Of a DNA stretch of 64,000 nucleotides, positions 1 to 11,100 are shown in pieces. A program made the position numbers and the translations under genes. A model generated the notes under the pieces. It was not told where the DNA came from, made no database searches, and worked only from the letters and a program-made list of their open reading frames with translations. The stretch is from Pteria penguin (Eukaryota > Mollusca > Bivalvia > Pterioida > Pteriidae), in the NCBI GenBank assembly GCA_035048485.1, contig CM068587.1, positions 40,051,842 to 40,115,841 on the forward strand. Reading direction: 5' to 3'. The stretch's first letter is position 1; the number at the start of each line of letters is the position of its first letter.

Positions 1-2477
1 CTCTGTTTTTCGCCTTTGTCATTGTTTCCTTGATGTATATTTAGCTGCTGCTGCTGCAATTAAGGAAAAACTTAATATTAGTGATAAGGATACATATAGT
101 TTAAAGTTGGCTGGAAGTACCAGAATAATGACAAAACCCATTTATTTATTCATTTATTCAGTTTTTAAGTTACCAATTTATTTTTTCTTTATTTATTGTT
201 TTTTTTTTTTTTGTATATATCACATTTTATCATAATCTGAAAATATGTATGCATATGTATATACCTCATTCTTCCACTTCTCAAACTACAAACAAAATAT
301 ATAAAATGTTATATGAATAATAAATGTTAAACATGAATAAAAAAACATTGACAATTCATTCCAATTAAAAATTACTGACTCAGCGATTTTCACGGTATGA
401 ATTATACACATATGTGTATATCCAATGCAACTACAACACCACAACACCGCCATCATCATCACCACCACCACCCAACACTCATCATCACCACCACCACCAC
501 CCAACAATCATCATCACCACCACCACTCAACAATTATCATCACCACCACCACAACACCGCCATCATCATCACCACCACAACAACAACACCGCCATCATCA
601 TCACCACCACCACCCAACAATCATTATCATCACCACCACCCAACAATTATCATCTCCACCACCACAACACCGCCATCATCATCACCACCACAACAACAAC
701 ACCGCCATCATCATCACCACCACCACCCAACAATCATTATCATCACCACCACCCAACAATTATCATCACCACCACCACAACACCGCCATCATCATCACCA
801 CCACCACCCAACAATCATTATCACCATCACCACCCAACAATTATCATCATCACCACCACCACCACCTAACAATCATCATCACAACTACCACCCAACAATT
901 ACCATCACCACCACCCAACAATAATCATCACCACCACCACCCAACAATTATCATCATCACCACCTCCACCACCTAACAATTATCATCACCATCACCACTC
1001 AACAATCATCATCACCACCACCACTCAACAATTCAGCATAACAAAATAAGCAACAAGTATGATTAATGATATCAATATGCTTACCTTTTTCTTACGCCTT
1101 TGCTGTAAACAAAATAAAATAAAATCAATCAAACAATTAACTTTATATTATCATTAACTTATAGTATAATTATTTTCCAATTTCAATAAATCTATCATAT
1201 TCACTCATCTACCATACATATATATTTATGATTAGATCTGGGAAATACGTTAACTAGACTAAACAGTATAAATCAATCAAGGTCGTTAGTGTTCTACATA
1301 CCTCCCGCTTCTCATGTTCAGCCTGAAAATAATGAAACACGTGTAATATTTCTGGAAATATATACGGGTAATGGATATATATTTTACAAATAAGAATGTC
1401 TATTTATTCCATTCGCAGTCAAGACTCCATTTCAAAGATACAATTTTAAACAGTACGATACATTTATGAACTACAGAAAGCATTATTCATATTAAAAAGA
1501 TTGATTAAAGAATTTTCCGTGGGATACCATCTTAAAATAAAGCTATGCAACTTACAGGTGGTAAGTCGGACACCAGTAGCCGCCCTTTAGTGTGTCCATC
1601 CTCCCCTTTGTACTCATAGCGATGTACAACCTATGGATATAAAGTATATACAGATAATTAATTACAAAATCTTATTACCTTCTTAAATATAATCCAAGAC
1701 GCCCAGGAAAAGCTATGGTTTATGTATAAATGAAATACATGTACTTAACTTTAGACCCTTTCACACTAACCTGCGGACCTAAAGTTTTCGTGGGCGAAAG
1801 TGTTTGCGGAGACCTATGCAGGCCAGTTCACAATACTCTTCAACTACGCAATGTTGATAAAAGCTGTTACTAATCGGTCTCCGCAAATACTTTCGCCCGC
1901 CAAAATATTAGGCCCGCAGATTAGTGTGAAAGGGTCTTTAGAATCCATTGGTAATTTGCAATGATGGAAATTTAATGTAAATGTATATCATAAAACATAT
2001 TTATAGACAGACAATATACAACACCCACACAAAATGGGGTGAGATACTTACATAATATGAAGGAAATCCTGGTTCTTCCTTCTTCTGCAATTTAAGATAT
2101 TTTGTACAGAAAAAAACGAAGTGTAACTTAAATAAATATAAGCATTTATCTATTATTTATATTATATCAATTATTCAATTATTTAATTTTTTTTTGTTAT
2201 ACTTTTATCTATCTTTTTTATTCATTATCATAACAAGGTATCGTATTTAACTACGGTATAATTAATTAAGAAATTAAGTAATATACCTCACATTTCTTTG
2301 TTTTCTGTAAAAGAAGAAGATGAAAAGGAATTAAAAATTGATTAATCGAATAGTTATTGTTTTACGTCACTCAGAAATTAAAAATATGATTTTGTGTTTA
2401 ATGTTAAAGATGTTTGTGCAAAGAGATCAACAATGGACAAAATAATAATAATGATGATAAGAAAAGAAAAGAAAAGA

Positions 2478-2555
<78 letters not shown>

Positions 2556-2583
2556 GGATGAACGGACGGACGGACGGACGGAC

Positions 2584-2648
<65 letters not shown>

Positions 2649-2651
2649 GGC

Positions 2652-2730
<79 letters not shown>

Positions 2731-3402
2731 CCATAATGAACAAATGCTTCTATCCCTTCCCCCTAACCCAAATCTTCCACCCACTGTTTATCAAACAGGA
2801 ATTTTGTTTGAAATGAGATAATTAAAGTAAAATACGAAAACAAAACGATTATGGCACTAACAACAATGTACCACAGTGGACATTCACGAATCCCTGAAAT
2901 TCTGAGGTGAGACCAAGTTCCCGGGAGGAGTGAGTGTCTCCTGTTGGCTAGCCACACCCGCCGTGAATGCCCTGACATACAGACGAAACAATATAATTCA
3001 ACGCTGTATGAGTGTGAACAAACACTGTGTAGAAAGTGTCACAGCCACATAACATCAGGAGAAAGGGTATAATAACACTCAAGGCAAAGTACCATATAGA
3101 TATAGATGCTAAAAAGAATTTCAGAAATAAAATTGCATATATATACGTTACCTTACTCCAACCCTTTTCATCAAACGTTGCTTTAAATCTATCAAAATCT
3201 CTGATGTAGCTGAAGTGTAACTTCGACCTCTGAAATGCAAAAGAAATAAAAATAAATGATAAAAATAAACATCATGTATAAGCAGATACATAACAATAAA
3301 GATCTTTAAGAACTCTTCATTGATGTACGAATACAATTATTACACAAATATCTGTCAACTACATCAAAAATATATATTAATTAAACTCACTTCGCTTGTC
3401 AT
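1..3402 (-). CDS. Paralogue 1 of the repeat-helix (AKAP-like) gene, 5' part only
   Basis: Gene running off the left edge; family not recognised. Nine exons can be read, all joining in phase 0: 3402-3391 (MTSE), 3229-3152 ([12 protein letters not shown], ending DEKGWSK), 2304-2287 (KTKKCE), 2084-2052 ([11 protein letters not shown]), 1630-1556 ([12 protein letters not shown], ending LLVSDLPP), 1322-1302 (AEHEKRE), 1102-1085 (QRRKKK), 285-265 (FEKWKNE) and 53-1 ([17 protein letters not shown], continuing outside). Each has an AG acceptor and GT donor. Exon lengths match the upstream paralogue at 15784-8120 exactly, and the first 92 residues differ at only about eight positions. The long helix-repeat exon presumably lies left of the window. 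The start is the first ATG after a CRE-containing promoter and is identical in both copies. Introns carry a MITE (1754-1936), a GATA/GACA array and a CAN-repeat array. Confidence 0.75.
265..1085 (-). repeat. Intron with large (CAN)n trinucleotide array
   Basis: Between the QRRKKK and FEKWKNE exons of paralogue 1, about 425-1030 is an impure CAC/CAT/CAA array on the plus strand with recurring blocks such as CACCCAACAATCATCATC. It reads as His/Thr/Pro-rich ORFs in every plus frame, which is an effect of the repeat. The equivalent intron of paralogue 2 (12555-13563) carries an unrelated TATGA array instead. Confidence 0.9.
1754..1936. mobile_element. Palindromic MITE, 183 bp, TTTA target duplication
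   Basis: Terminal inverted repeats GACCCTTTCACACTAA at the left and the reverse complement at the right, with further inverted similarity inward (the GCGGGC and TTTGCGGAGACC region). TTTA flanks both ends (1750-1753 and 1937-1940) and is the likely target duplication. It has no coding capacity. It lies in a paralogue 1 intron and is absent from the matching intron of paralogue 2, so it probably inserted after the gene duplication. Confidence 0.75.
2470..2730. repeat. Compound tetranucleotide microsatellite (GATA/GACG/GACA)
   Basis: About 260 bp of GATA units interrupted by blocks of GACG (about 2565-2583) and GACA (about 2613-2647). It sits in the intron between the KTKKCE and RSKLHF exons of paralogue 1. 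The long Tyr-Leu-Ser-Ile ORFs on the minus strand here are repeat artefacts. Confidence 0.95.
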
Positions 3403-3520
3403 CTCGCTTAGCGTCTTTTAGCTTTGGCTACTATAGCTGCGAATGAACGTTACGTCGTTTTATGACGTCATAAATAACGCAGAGCTAGCTACAGATACGA
3501 AGATATTTATATGATACTTT
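3403..3520 (-). promoter_or_regulatory. Promoter of paralogue 1 with CRE palindrome
   Basis: TGACGTCA at 3463-3470 lies 61 bp before the ATG. The block around it is conserved with the region before the second gene (15785-15900): GCGAATGAACGT, a TACGTCGTTT-like motif, TTATGACGTCATAA, and a GCTAGCT..GATAC..AAGATAT stretch. The conserved spacing to the ATG (61 and 62 bp) supports a core promoter role. CREB/ATF binding is known for this motif; regulation here is inferred. Confidence 0.6.
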
Positions 3521-4127
3521 TAAAGTGGAGTTTCGAACTTGATATAAACTTAATATTCTGAATAAATGAATAGAAAGATGAATAAATAAATAGATAAGTA
3601 GATAATAAATAAATAAAAAAAAATATTCCCGATTAGAAAGGTGACTATTGTTGTCAGTTGTATGTACTGAAATTGGGACCGTCTTAAAATTAGCTTTATT
3701 TTACCTTGAGAGTAATAACGAAACCACCGAACAGTGCAAGAAGTTTGATGAGAAATTCTGCAATCCCTATCTCAATACAGGAAAATTAAGTCGAAATGTG
3801 ATAATATAATGGGATGTTACCGTGAACATAAGGAAGTCATAGGAGTCATTTCAAAAACAAAAAGGTGAAAAACATGATGTTCTTTAAATAGTGATGATAA
3901 CCAACATATTTGTTTTGGCTTCAATCTTTAACCTATGTAATCACAAGATATATCTTTTTCATAATGGAAATTAGCATCGTAAGTAAGATCATTTGCTTTG
4001 TTCTTGATGTGTCAGAACACACAAAACCTAGGTTACATGTCAGAACACACAAAACCTAGGATCACAACCGTGTAGCCATTTGTCTTTAGTAATGAAGTCG
4101 TACATTACTACTTTTAAGCTGATGCAG

Positions 4128-4396
4128 ACCTGGCGGAGCTCAATCGGTAGGATGTTTGACTCGTGACCTAGAGATCCCGGGTTCGAGTCCTGTAGGTGAC
4201 CGGTCGTTGTCCCATCTTTCGGATGAGACAGTAAAAACTGAGGTCCCGTGTCATAATAGACGTGGCACATGAAAGATCACCCAATACTTTGGGTGGTTCT
4301 AAAGAGAGCAAATGTCTAAATTTCTGTGTATTGCATCGGGCAACCATACACGTGCAATACATTTGGCATGACGTAAACAAGAACTGAACAAAAACT
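4128..4396 (+). mobile_element. tRNA-derived SINE (family A)
   Basis: The head has a Pol III A-box-like stretch (CTCAATCGGTAGGATG) and a B box (GGGTTCGAGTCC). The shared body follows (GGATGAGACAGTAAAAACTGAGG, a GGCAC motif, then a GGGTGG block), with a CATGACGTAAACAAG tail. The same body occurs at 5812, 43112 and 61238. Confidence 0.75.
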
Positions 4397-4778
4397 TACC
4401 TCATACCTGTGCTCATATATAACTTTTTAAAAACGTGAATATCAAGAGCTACTTTTCCCAGTTGTAAATGTTCTTCATGCGCAGATCTAAACGCGGGTGG
4501 TTACAGACCCCTCGGAAATTGCAAAATATGTACAGTACTATGATTCCACAGGCAGACATCTATAATAAAGCTTTTCATGTGTCACATCATTTTCGTGGCC
4601 ATGTGACATGACATGAAATATGTTTGATCGAGAAATGTAATTTACGCAGTGTGAAGTCAAACTTCAAAATCTTTTTTAATCTTTATTCGACAGTTGTGCA
4701 ATTATTGGCAAGATTGTATATATAAATATGGGTAATGGCCTCGATGAAGACAATCGCTTCTTGAAATACAAGAAATAG

Positions 4779-4812
<34 letters not shown>

Positions 4813-5811
4813 ATACAATCTTACCGTCAAAAACTTCTAAATCGTTTAAAATGTATTGTATACATTGCTTAAAACCGTAGATAAGGGAGAACAATCCCTC
4901 ACTAATAAATATGTAGGTATTGAATTACAACAAAATAGGTCTTTTTGTAAAACACTAATATTTTGCGTTACTTTATTTTCGTGATGTTTTGAAATAAAGA
5001 ATCTAACCAGATAATGTGGAATGATTTCAAATTGATATGAAATCTCATATCGATGACTAAAGTTGTTTTACTTTTATACGTTTCAAGATCGAATAATTCC
5101 GGAGATTATTAATTAATTCTTGAAATAACCGTATAGTTTTCAAATAGAAAGAAACAATCTGCACTTATTTTATTCTCTCTCTCTCTCTCTCCAAATCTCT
5201 TTCAATATATCGATCTGATATTATATAATCAAAATGTTGCCAAAGATGTTTGTCAATAACTACATAAACCATCAGCATGTACTGGTTAAGTGTTACGAGC
5301 TCTACTGTAAAATGAAACAAAACTTTTGCTTAAAAAAACCCCATGCAAACATATAATATATACGACTTCTGATTACTTGATGCGAAGAAATGCGAGGTAC
5401 AATGATACTTTGAAAATATTAAGCAGTATACGAGTTTTCTACGGCAGAAGTTGTCAAGATAAAACTGTTCTGATATGTTGGGGTGTAATGTAGAAGTTGT
5501 GTGGAATTTAGGTCAATAATGAAAACTTTGTGTAGGTTAGAAGTTATTTTGGCGTTTCTACATGATTAAGACTGGGCAGAGCGTAGTGAGAAACATAAGC
5601 AGTTTATTCTATAGACATTTTCTTCAAAACAATAATGTGATTGGTGGATTTGAAAAATTGACCCCTAAGGCCATACAGATGCAGAAGTTTCGTTGTTTAC
5701 TCTCCGTCGATTGCGAGGCGCATTATGTTATTTGGTAAAAATAAACCAAAAATGTAAAAATATACTGTTTATTTATGTACAAATTTTATGAATTTATCAC
5801 AATAACTTACT

Positions 5812-6010
5812 TTATAAGCTTCCGTGACTCAGTGTATGAGGTGCTCCTCTCCTGACCGAGAGGACCCGGGTTCGATTCCCGCCGAGGTACATCGGTATTC
5901 TGTCTTTTTAATGACTCAGTGGAAAAAAACCTAGGTCCCGTGTCACGGTAGGTGTGGCACGTAAACGACCCCTCAGCGCTTCTGGTGGTTCTGTTGTCAC
6001 TTTTAAGTCC
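5812..6010 (+). mobile_element. tRNA-derived SINE head (family A), tail displaced or separate
   Basis: tRNA-like head with B box GGGTTCGATTCCC at about 5868, then the family body (CCTAGGTCCCGTGTCACGG, GTGTGGCACGTAAACGACC). It breaks off near 6010. A matching 3' tail (GATGCTGTCACCATATACG, GTGACGTAAAGCA, then ATCA repeats) appears at 6265-6335, either a separate copy or the same copy split by AT-rich sequence. Confidence 0.65.
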
Positions 6011-6408
6011 CTCAAACATTAAAGTAGGCTCTTGAGAGGAATACATTACAAATGATTTTACCATAAGAAGCACCCTCCATAATTAAGATAATATATGTTA
6101 AGTATATCTATATACCATATCTGAACTGTGCTTGGTCTGATATATGTACATTTTATATGTATTCATATTGACTGAATTTTCATTGTATAGTATGTATATA
6201 TATAAGCTGTATAGCTTCAGACGAATAAATAATGCATCAAAGCTATAAATTTGTATACAATATATAAGACAGATGCTGTCACCATATACGTGAAATCTTG
6301 AAGTGACGTAAAGCAATAATCAATCAATCAAACAGTATCCTAGTTTTCACGTAGCAAAAAGTGACGTCAACCGACTTTATTTCCATTTGTTTGTACACCC
6401 TGAATATT

Positions 6409-6409
<1 letters not shown>

Positions 6410-6448
<39 letters not shown>

Positions 6449-6472
6449 TAATAATAATAATAATAATAATAA
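6410..6472. repeat. (AAT)n microsatellite
   Basis: About 20 units of ATA/AAT with one AAC variant. Confidence 0.9.
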
Positions 6473-6718
6473 TCAAAGCTGTAACATTTTATGTAATGAA
6501 AATCCAGATCTGACATTCAAATGCTAAGACGGAGTAATAACAAAACGGTCTCAATCAAATCTGCAACAATGGTGAATGATGTAACAGGAGTTATAAAAAA
6601 AAAAAATCTGTGTTCGTCAGTGGGGTTTAAATACTTTAATTTACTATTCAGTTTTGGGAAATTTTACTTTCATGTAAATTCGTGATTCTGAATCCCGGCA
6701 AAGTAAACTTCCCTATTT

Positions 6719-6754
6719 TTGTGTGTGTGTGTGTGTGTGTGGGGGGGGGGGGGG
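6719..6754. repeat. (GT)n followed by poly-G
   Basis: About ten GT units run directly into a G run of about 14. Confidence 0.9.
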
Positions 6755-8119
6755 TTGTTTGTTATGGGAAGGGGGTTTGTTTGTTTGCTTTTTATTATTA
6801 TTACTATTTTGTTTTTGGTTTATTTATTATTATATTTTTGTTCGTTTTTTTTTTTTTTGTTTATTTGTGTTTTATTGCGTTTTATTTTGCTTGTTTTAGT
6901 GGGTTTTTACAGCTCTTCTGCTACATGAAAAAGAATGAAAAGGTGTTCATATTTTATATGCATATTTGTCATTAGAAGATCTTTTAATTATCTCAGATTT
7001 TTTTACCTTTGACCTTGACCCCAAAACAAACTAAAAAGAAGATCTTGCTGTCTACGCCATCCAACGCCGACGACACAGAGCGTATAACATTAGTTCTCCT
7101 TGACACTTGTCCCAATGATTGATTACATCATTCATCATTGTTGCGGATTGGATTAAGACCGTCAGTTTTGTTATTACTCCGACTTAGAGTGGAGGATTTC
7201 TTCAATGTTTGGGTATCCGAGAGTGTCTACGGAAGACAAGAGACAAATCTGCATTGTGGTTCCGATGTTCTATCAGCGATAGTATGACATTCGTTGTGAA
7301 TGTACACCATTCTAACTGGGTAATAGAAGAACATCGGTCGAGCACTGATAGATGTCACCAGATACCGTTCCTATTATAGACCGGGATCTGTACGATACAC
7401 AAAAACCGTAAGGGCCCGAACCGAACCAGGTTTCCGTGTACAGGTCAGGTCAGTTCACCACGTCGATCATGTATTCCTAGGAGGTTTATTAATAGAAAAA
7501 AAAAACATGCATATTCATGTTCGCTAATGTCCTAAGTTAGTTTTCTTGGGAAAAATAATATGAATATAAATATATGAAAAAGGATCTCCAATAGTCGGCA
7601 CTGTGAATTGTTTGTAATAAAATACCTTTCTGACAATACACTAATGTCTGTTCTAATTGTATCTTACTTTTAGGGTTTTTTTTTCCTAAAATCTCACAGC
7701 TCAATTCCGTATATGCAATCATTAAGTCTAAAAGACACTCACAGGAGCGTTCTAGACATGTGCTTATATGTTAAAAGCCGGTGATATTCAGTGTGACATA
7801 TAGCTACAGTTTAGCTTACCGTCGGTGTAACTGTTTATTATATAAACATTTGACAGACATCCGAAGATTTCTACCAAATTATATGAAACTTTTTTTCAAA
7901 ATAAAAATAAAAACTAAGTACAATAGGAAACAGACGATGGATAAATATTGATCAGGAAAGTCAATATCCAATAAAACTCTTTTTCAGAAAAGCATTCCAC
8001 CCTCCCACAAGACAGATGAAAACAGTTTACATACTGTGAAATGATAAGGAACATGTAGATTAAACTGAACATATTTATTGCTTTAAACAACAGCATAGAC
8101 ATCTTATTCCTTTCCTTAC

Positions 8120-8140
8120 TCTGCGTAGCATTCTCCTCAT
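8120..8140 (-). CDS. Candidate 21-nt exon (DEENATQ) of paralogue 2
   Basis: Acceptor TTTTACAG and donor GTAAGG flank 21 nt. Joined in phase 1 to the 8817-8664 exon it continues as an acidic peptide (D-EENATQ), like the Asp/Glu-rich sequence before it. Another possible exon at about 8354-8304 (ELNCSQDTFRKEKKESK in phase 0) is not phase-compatible with 8664. Confidence 0.35.
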
Positions 8141-11100
8141 CTGTAAAATGATTAAATACCTAGTTATAAATTCTCCATTATATATTAATGATATATCGAT
8201 CAATTTCAATGTCGAGACGTAAACTCAGGTTTTAGATCAACATACTGTATTAATTTATCTTTTCATACGGTTACCCTTTGTTTTGAGGGGGGTGTTTATA
8301 TACCTTTGATTCTTTTTTCTCCTTTCTGAATGTATCCTGTGAGCAGTTAAGTTCCTAAAAAGACAAATTCGAATTGTATCATGAACTTGAACCTGAAAAA
8401 CTCGATACTGTTAAATGATGAGTGGTAATGCTAAATCACCAATAACAGAGCAAAACGGAAGCGGGGATATGGATGATTGAACATTCATGGAATCTAGAGG
8501 AGTAAGTATCTCCTCCTGTCCAGCCACGCTTGCAATGAATGATTCTATATATCATATCAATGAAAAGGTCCTAGTGCCATTACATAATTTACACCATATT
8601 GCGATGATGTCACAATATGAGGTGTCAGGAGGAGGAAGAGGAGGAGGAAAATAATTTACATACCATATTCATTGACGTCGTCCAGATTTGTTGAGGCAGA
8701 TTCATTTGATGAGGCGGTATCATCTGAAGAGGTTGCATCAAGACCTGAAGCAATGTACACTCCAATGCTGGGAGTTGTAGACACATCAGTAGTCATTATC
8801 TCATCAAACTGTTGACTCTACAAAATTGGAAAGAGATAAATATTATTCACTAGACAAACAATAATGGATTTATACAAAACTCCATCAAATTATAATTAAC
8901 CACCATTTGTTTGGCTTTTGTCAAATTAAATGACCGTCCTAATTCGGTATCGTAATTGCACTACAATCAAATATTTTTGTAATGTGTTACATGTGCTAGT
9001 ATATTATTGATATTCATGTATTGTATAGCTCCATGGTGACTTCTGCCACATAACTGAGCCAGTAACTCCTCTTTTTTCTTGTTAATGTAAGAAACTATCA
9101 TCATTCATAAAGACAAAAACTCTGAGATAAATTGTATTTAAAGTTGTATACCCTACGTTCGCTAGTACAGTGCATATTATAGGTAAATTTATTCTAAATT
9201 GTTTTGATTATATATACATGTATAAGACTAATGCATGTTAAAAAGTGTCCTTGCAAATGTTGCGATTAAATTCGTCGTATTAGGTGAGAATATGACTGTT
9301 TAAACGCGATGTTTGTAAACAGAATGTTTACAACTAACTTATGCATGATCAGTGATAACGGATATTCCGGTCATCATAGAAGGCGAGGTAAGTAAACTTG
9401 ACGAGTGACTTAAAAAATCTTCATTCAAGTCTGCAAAAGTTAGTATTTGCTGAAATTGTTTTCTTTTGGAATCTCCCTTCCTCTTATTTATTTTGATTAA
9501 ACTGCGCATGCGCACACTCATGTGATGGATGTATTTATGGAATACCCGCTTTATTTACAAAATATTTTCTTTTTATTTTGATACCTCCGAGAGTTTGAAA
9601 AAACAAAAATGTTATTAACGCAAAGTTAATAACTTCAGCCACATGAGAAAAATACAGTTTTAGTTTTACATGCTCTAATTTTGAAATTATACCGAATTGT
9701 AGGGTATACATTAAAAAGTTGATAAGAACCTACCTTCTCTTTTCTATAACCTTCCATATCGAGGAATTCAGGAATTCGAGGAATCGTTTCATGAATAAGG
9801 AGCAGAAGAAGAGACTTAGGACCACAAGGATCATAATCGTCACACTCCTGTGGTATGGAAGTGTGTTTGACCTCATTTCCTGGCCTTGGTGGTTTAATTT
9901 CTTGCTCAGTAAATCTCAGGAATTCTTTGCTGCCGCCAGTCTTAGCTATGTCTTCAATTTCTTGTTCTTGTTTCTTAGGTTTCATTGAATCCAGGCTGTT
10001 CCTTATGATGTCATCTATTAGTCGTCTGGCTATGTGTGAATGTTCTCGTTCTGGAATGTTTGTCTCCAGTTGGCTATGTTCAGCTTCTTGTTCGGTGCAG
10101 TTACGTGGGTGAATATCGCCGGTCTTCGCCTTATCTTCATTTTCTCGAACTTTGCTCTCAGATAAAAAGACTAGAGACTCAGGTTGTTTCACCTCTTTTT
10201 CTGTACATTTCAGTATAGCCAAGCTAGCATTTATCACGTGATCTACTAATTTTCTAGCTGTGTCTCTTAGATTTCTTTCGTGTGTTTTGATATTGCACCC
10301 ATCATGTTCAGATTCTGGCACTCTGTTTTCTACAGTACAAAGGGTATCTCTGATCTTTTTCTCTTTGACGTTTCGTTCTGATGTTTGTCCAGGGACCATC
10401 AATGGTGCATACTGATTTTCATCTTGTTTGCTACATCTTAGTAAAGCCAAACTTTTCTCAATTATATCATTTATATATCCTCTCACCATGTCTCTATGAC
10501 CTATCTCAGTTGTGTTTGACTTGTCTTTGTCATGGTCAACCTCTAGTGTTGGGCAACCTCGTGGACTGGGGATGTTACTTCTCCTCTCCTTATCCGCGCC
10601 TTTGTTTTCTGGTGTTCTGGCTTCTGACAGATTGACAGCTGACACTGGACGCTCGGTTTGTGCTTCTTTAACTTTCAGTGATACTATGCTATTATGTATG
10701 ATCTCATTTACAAAATTTTGCGCGATCTCTCTTAATTCTTGATTCGTTTCACATTTGAAATGCTCGACTTCTCGTTTTTTACTTTCAAGGTGATCATGAA
10801 AAATGGCGCTCTTTGTTTTTTCGTCTTCTTGTTGTTCTGCAGACAATACATGTACTTTGGCTTCTGACAGACTGGCAACTGACATTGGATGCTCGGTTTT
10901 TGTTTCTTTAACTTGCAGTGATACTATGCTGTCATGAAACATCTCATTTACAATACTTTGAGCCGTTTCTCTTAATTCTTGATAGGTCTCACATTTGAAA
11001 TGTTCGATTTCTCGCTTTTTACTTTCAAGGTGATCATGAATAATGGCGTTCTTTGTTTTCTCTTCTTGTTGTTCTGCAGACAGTGCATGTACTGTGGCTT

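Larger units (their letters stand above)
3521..8119. other. Region between the two paralogues: repeats, no confident exon
   Basis: The 3' end of paralogue 2 should lie here, but I could not place further exons. It contains SINE copies (4128-4396, 5812-6010, 6265-6335), a 32-bp C run (4779-4810), a CT run (about 5171-5190), an AAT array (about 6410-6472), and a GT run followed by a G run (6721-6754). The rest is AT-rich without long ORFs. Confidence 0.6.

Noticed and set aside
397..976. Overlapping 150-180 aa His/Thr/Pro-rich plus-strand ORFs
   Set aside because: They are open in all three frames because the DNA is a CAN trinucleotide array inside an intron of the minus-strand gene.
2378..2784. 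Two 120-aa minus-strand ORFs rich in Tyr-Leu-Ser-Ile
   Set aside because: Translation of a GATA/GACA microsatellite.
4128..4203. Possible tRNA gene
   Set aside because: A and B boxes are present, but the acceptor arms do not pair and the same head recurs with a shared non-tRNA body, so it is a SINE head.
9339..9521. Possible extra exon of paralogue 2 (QQILTFADLNEDFLSHSSS)
   Set aside because: There is an acceptor-like TTTCAG, but I found no matching donor in a phase that links 9734 to 8817, which already join in phase 0.
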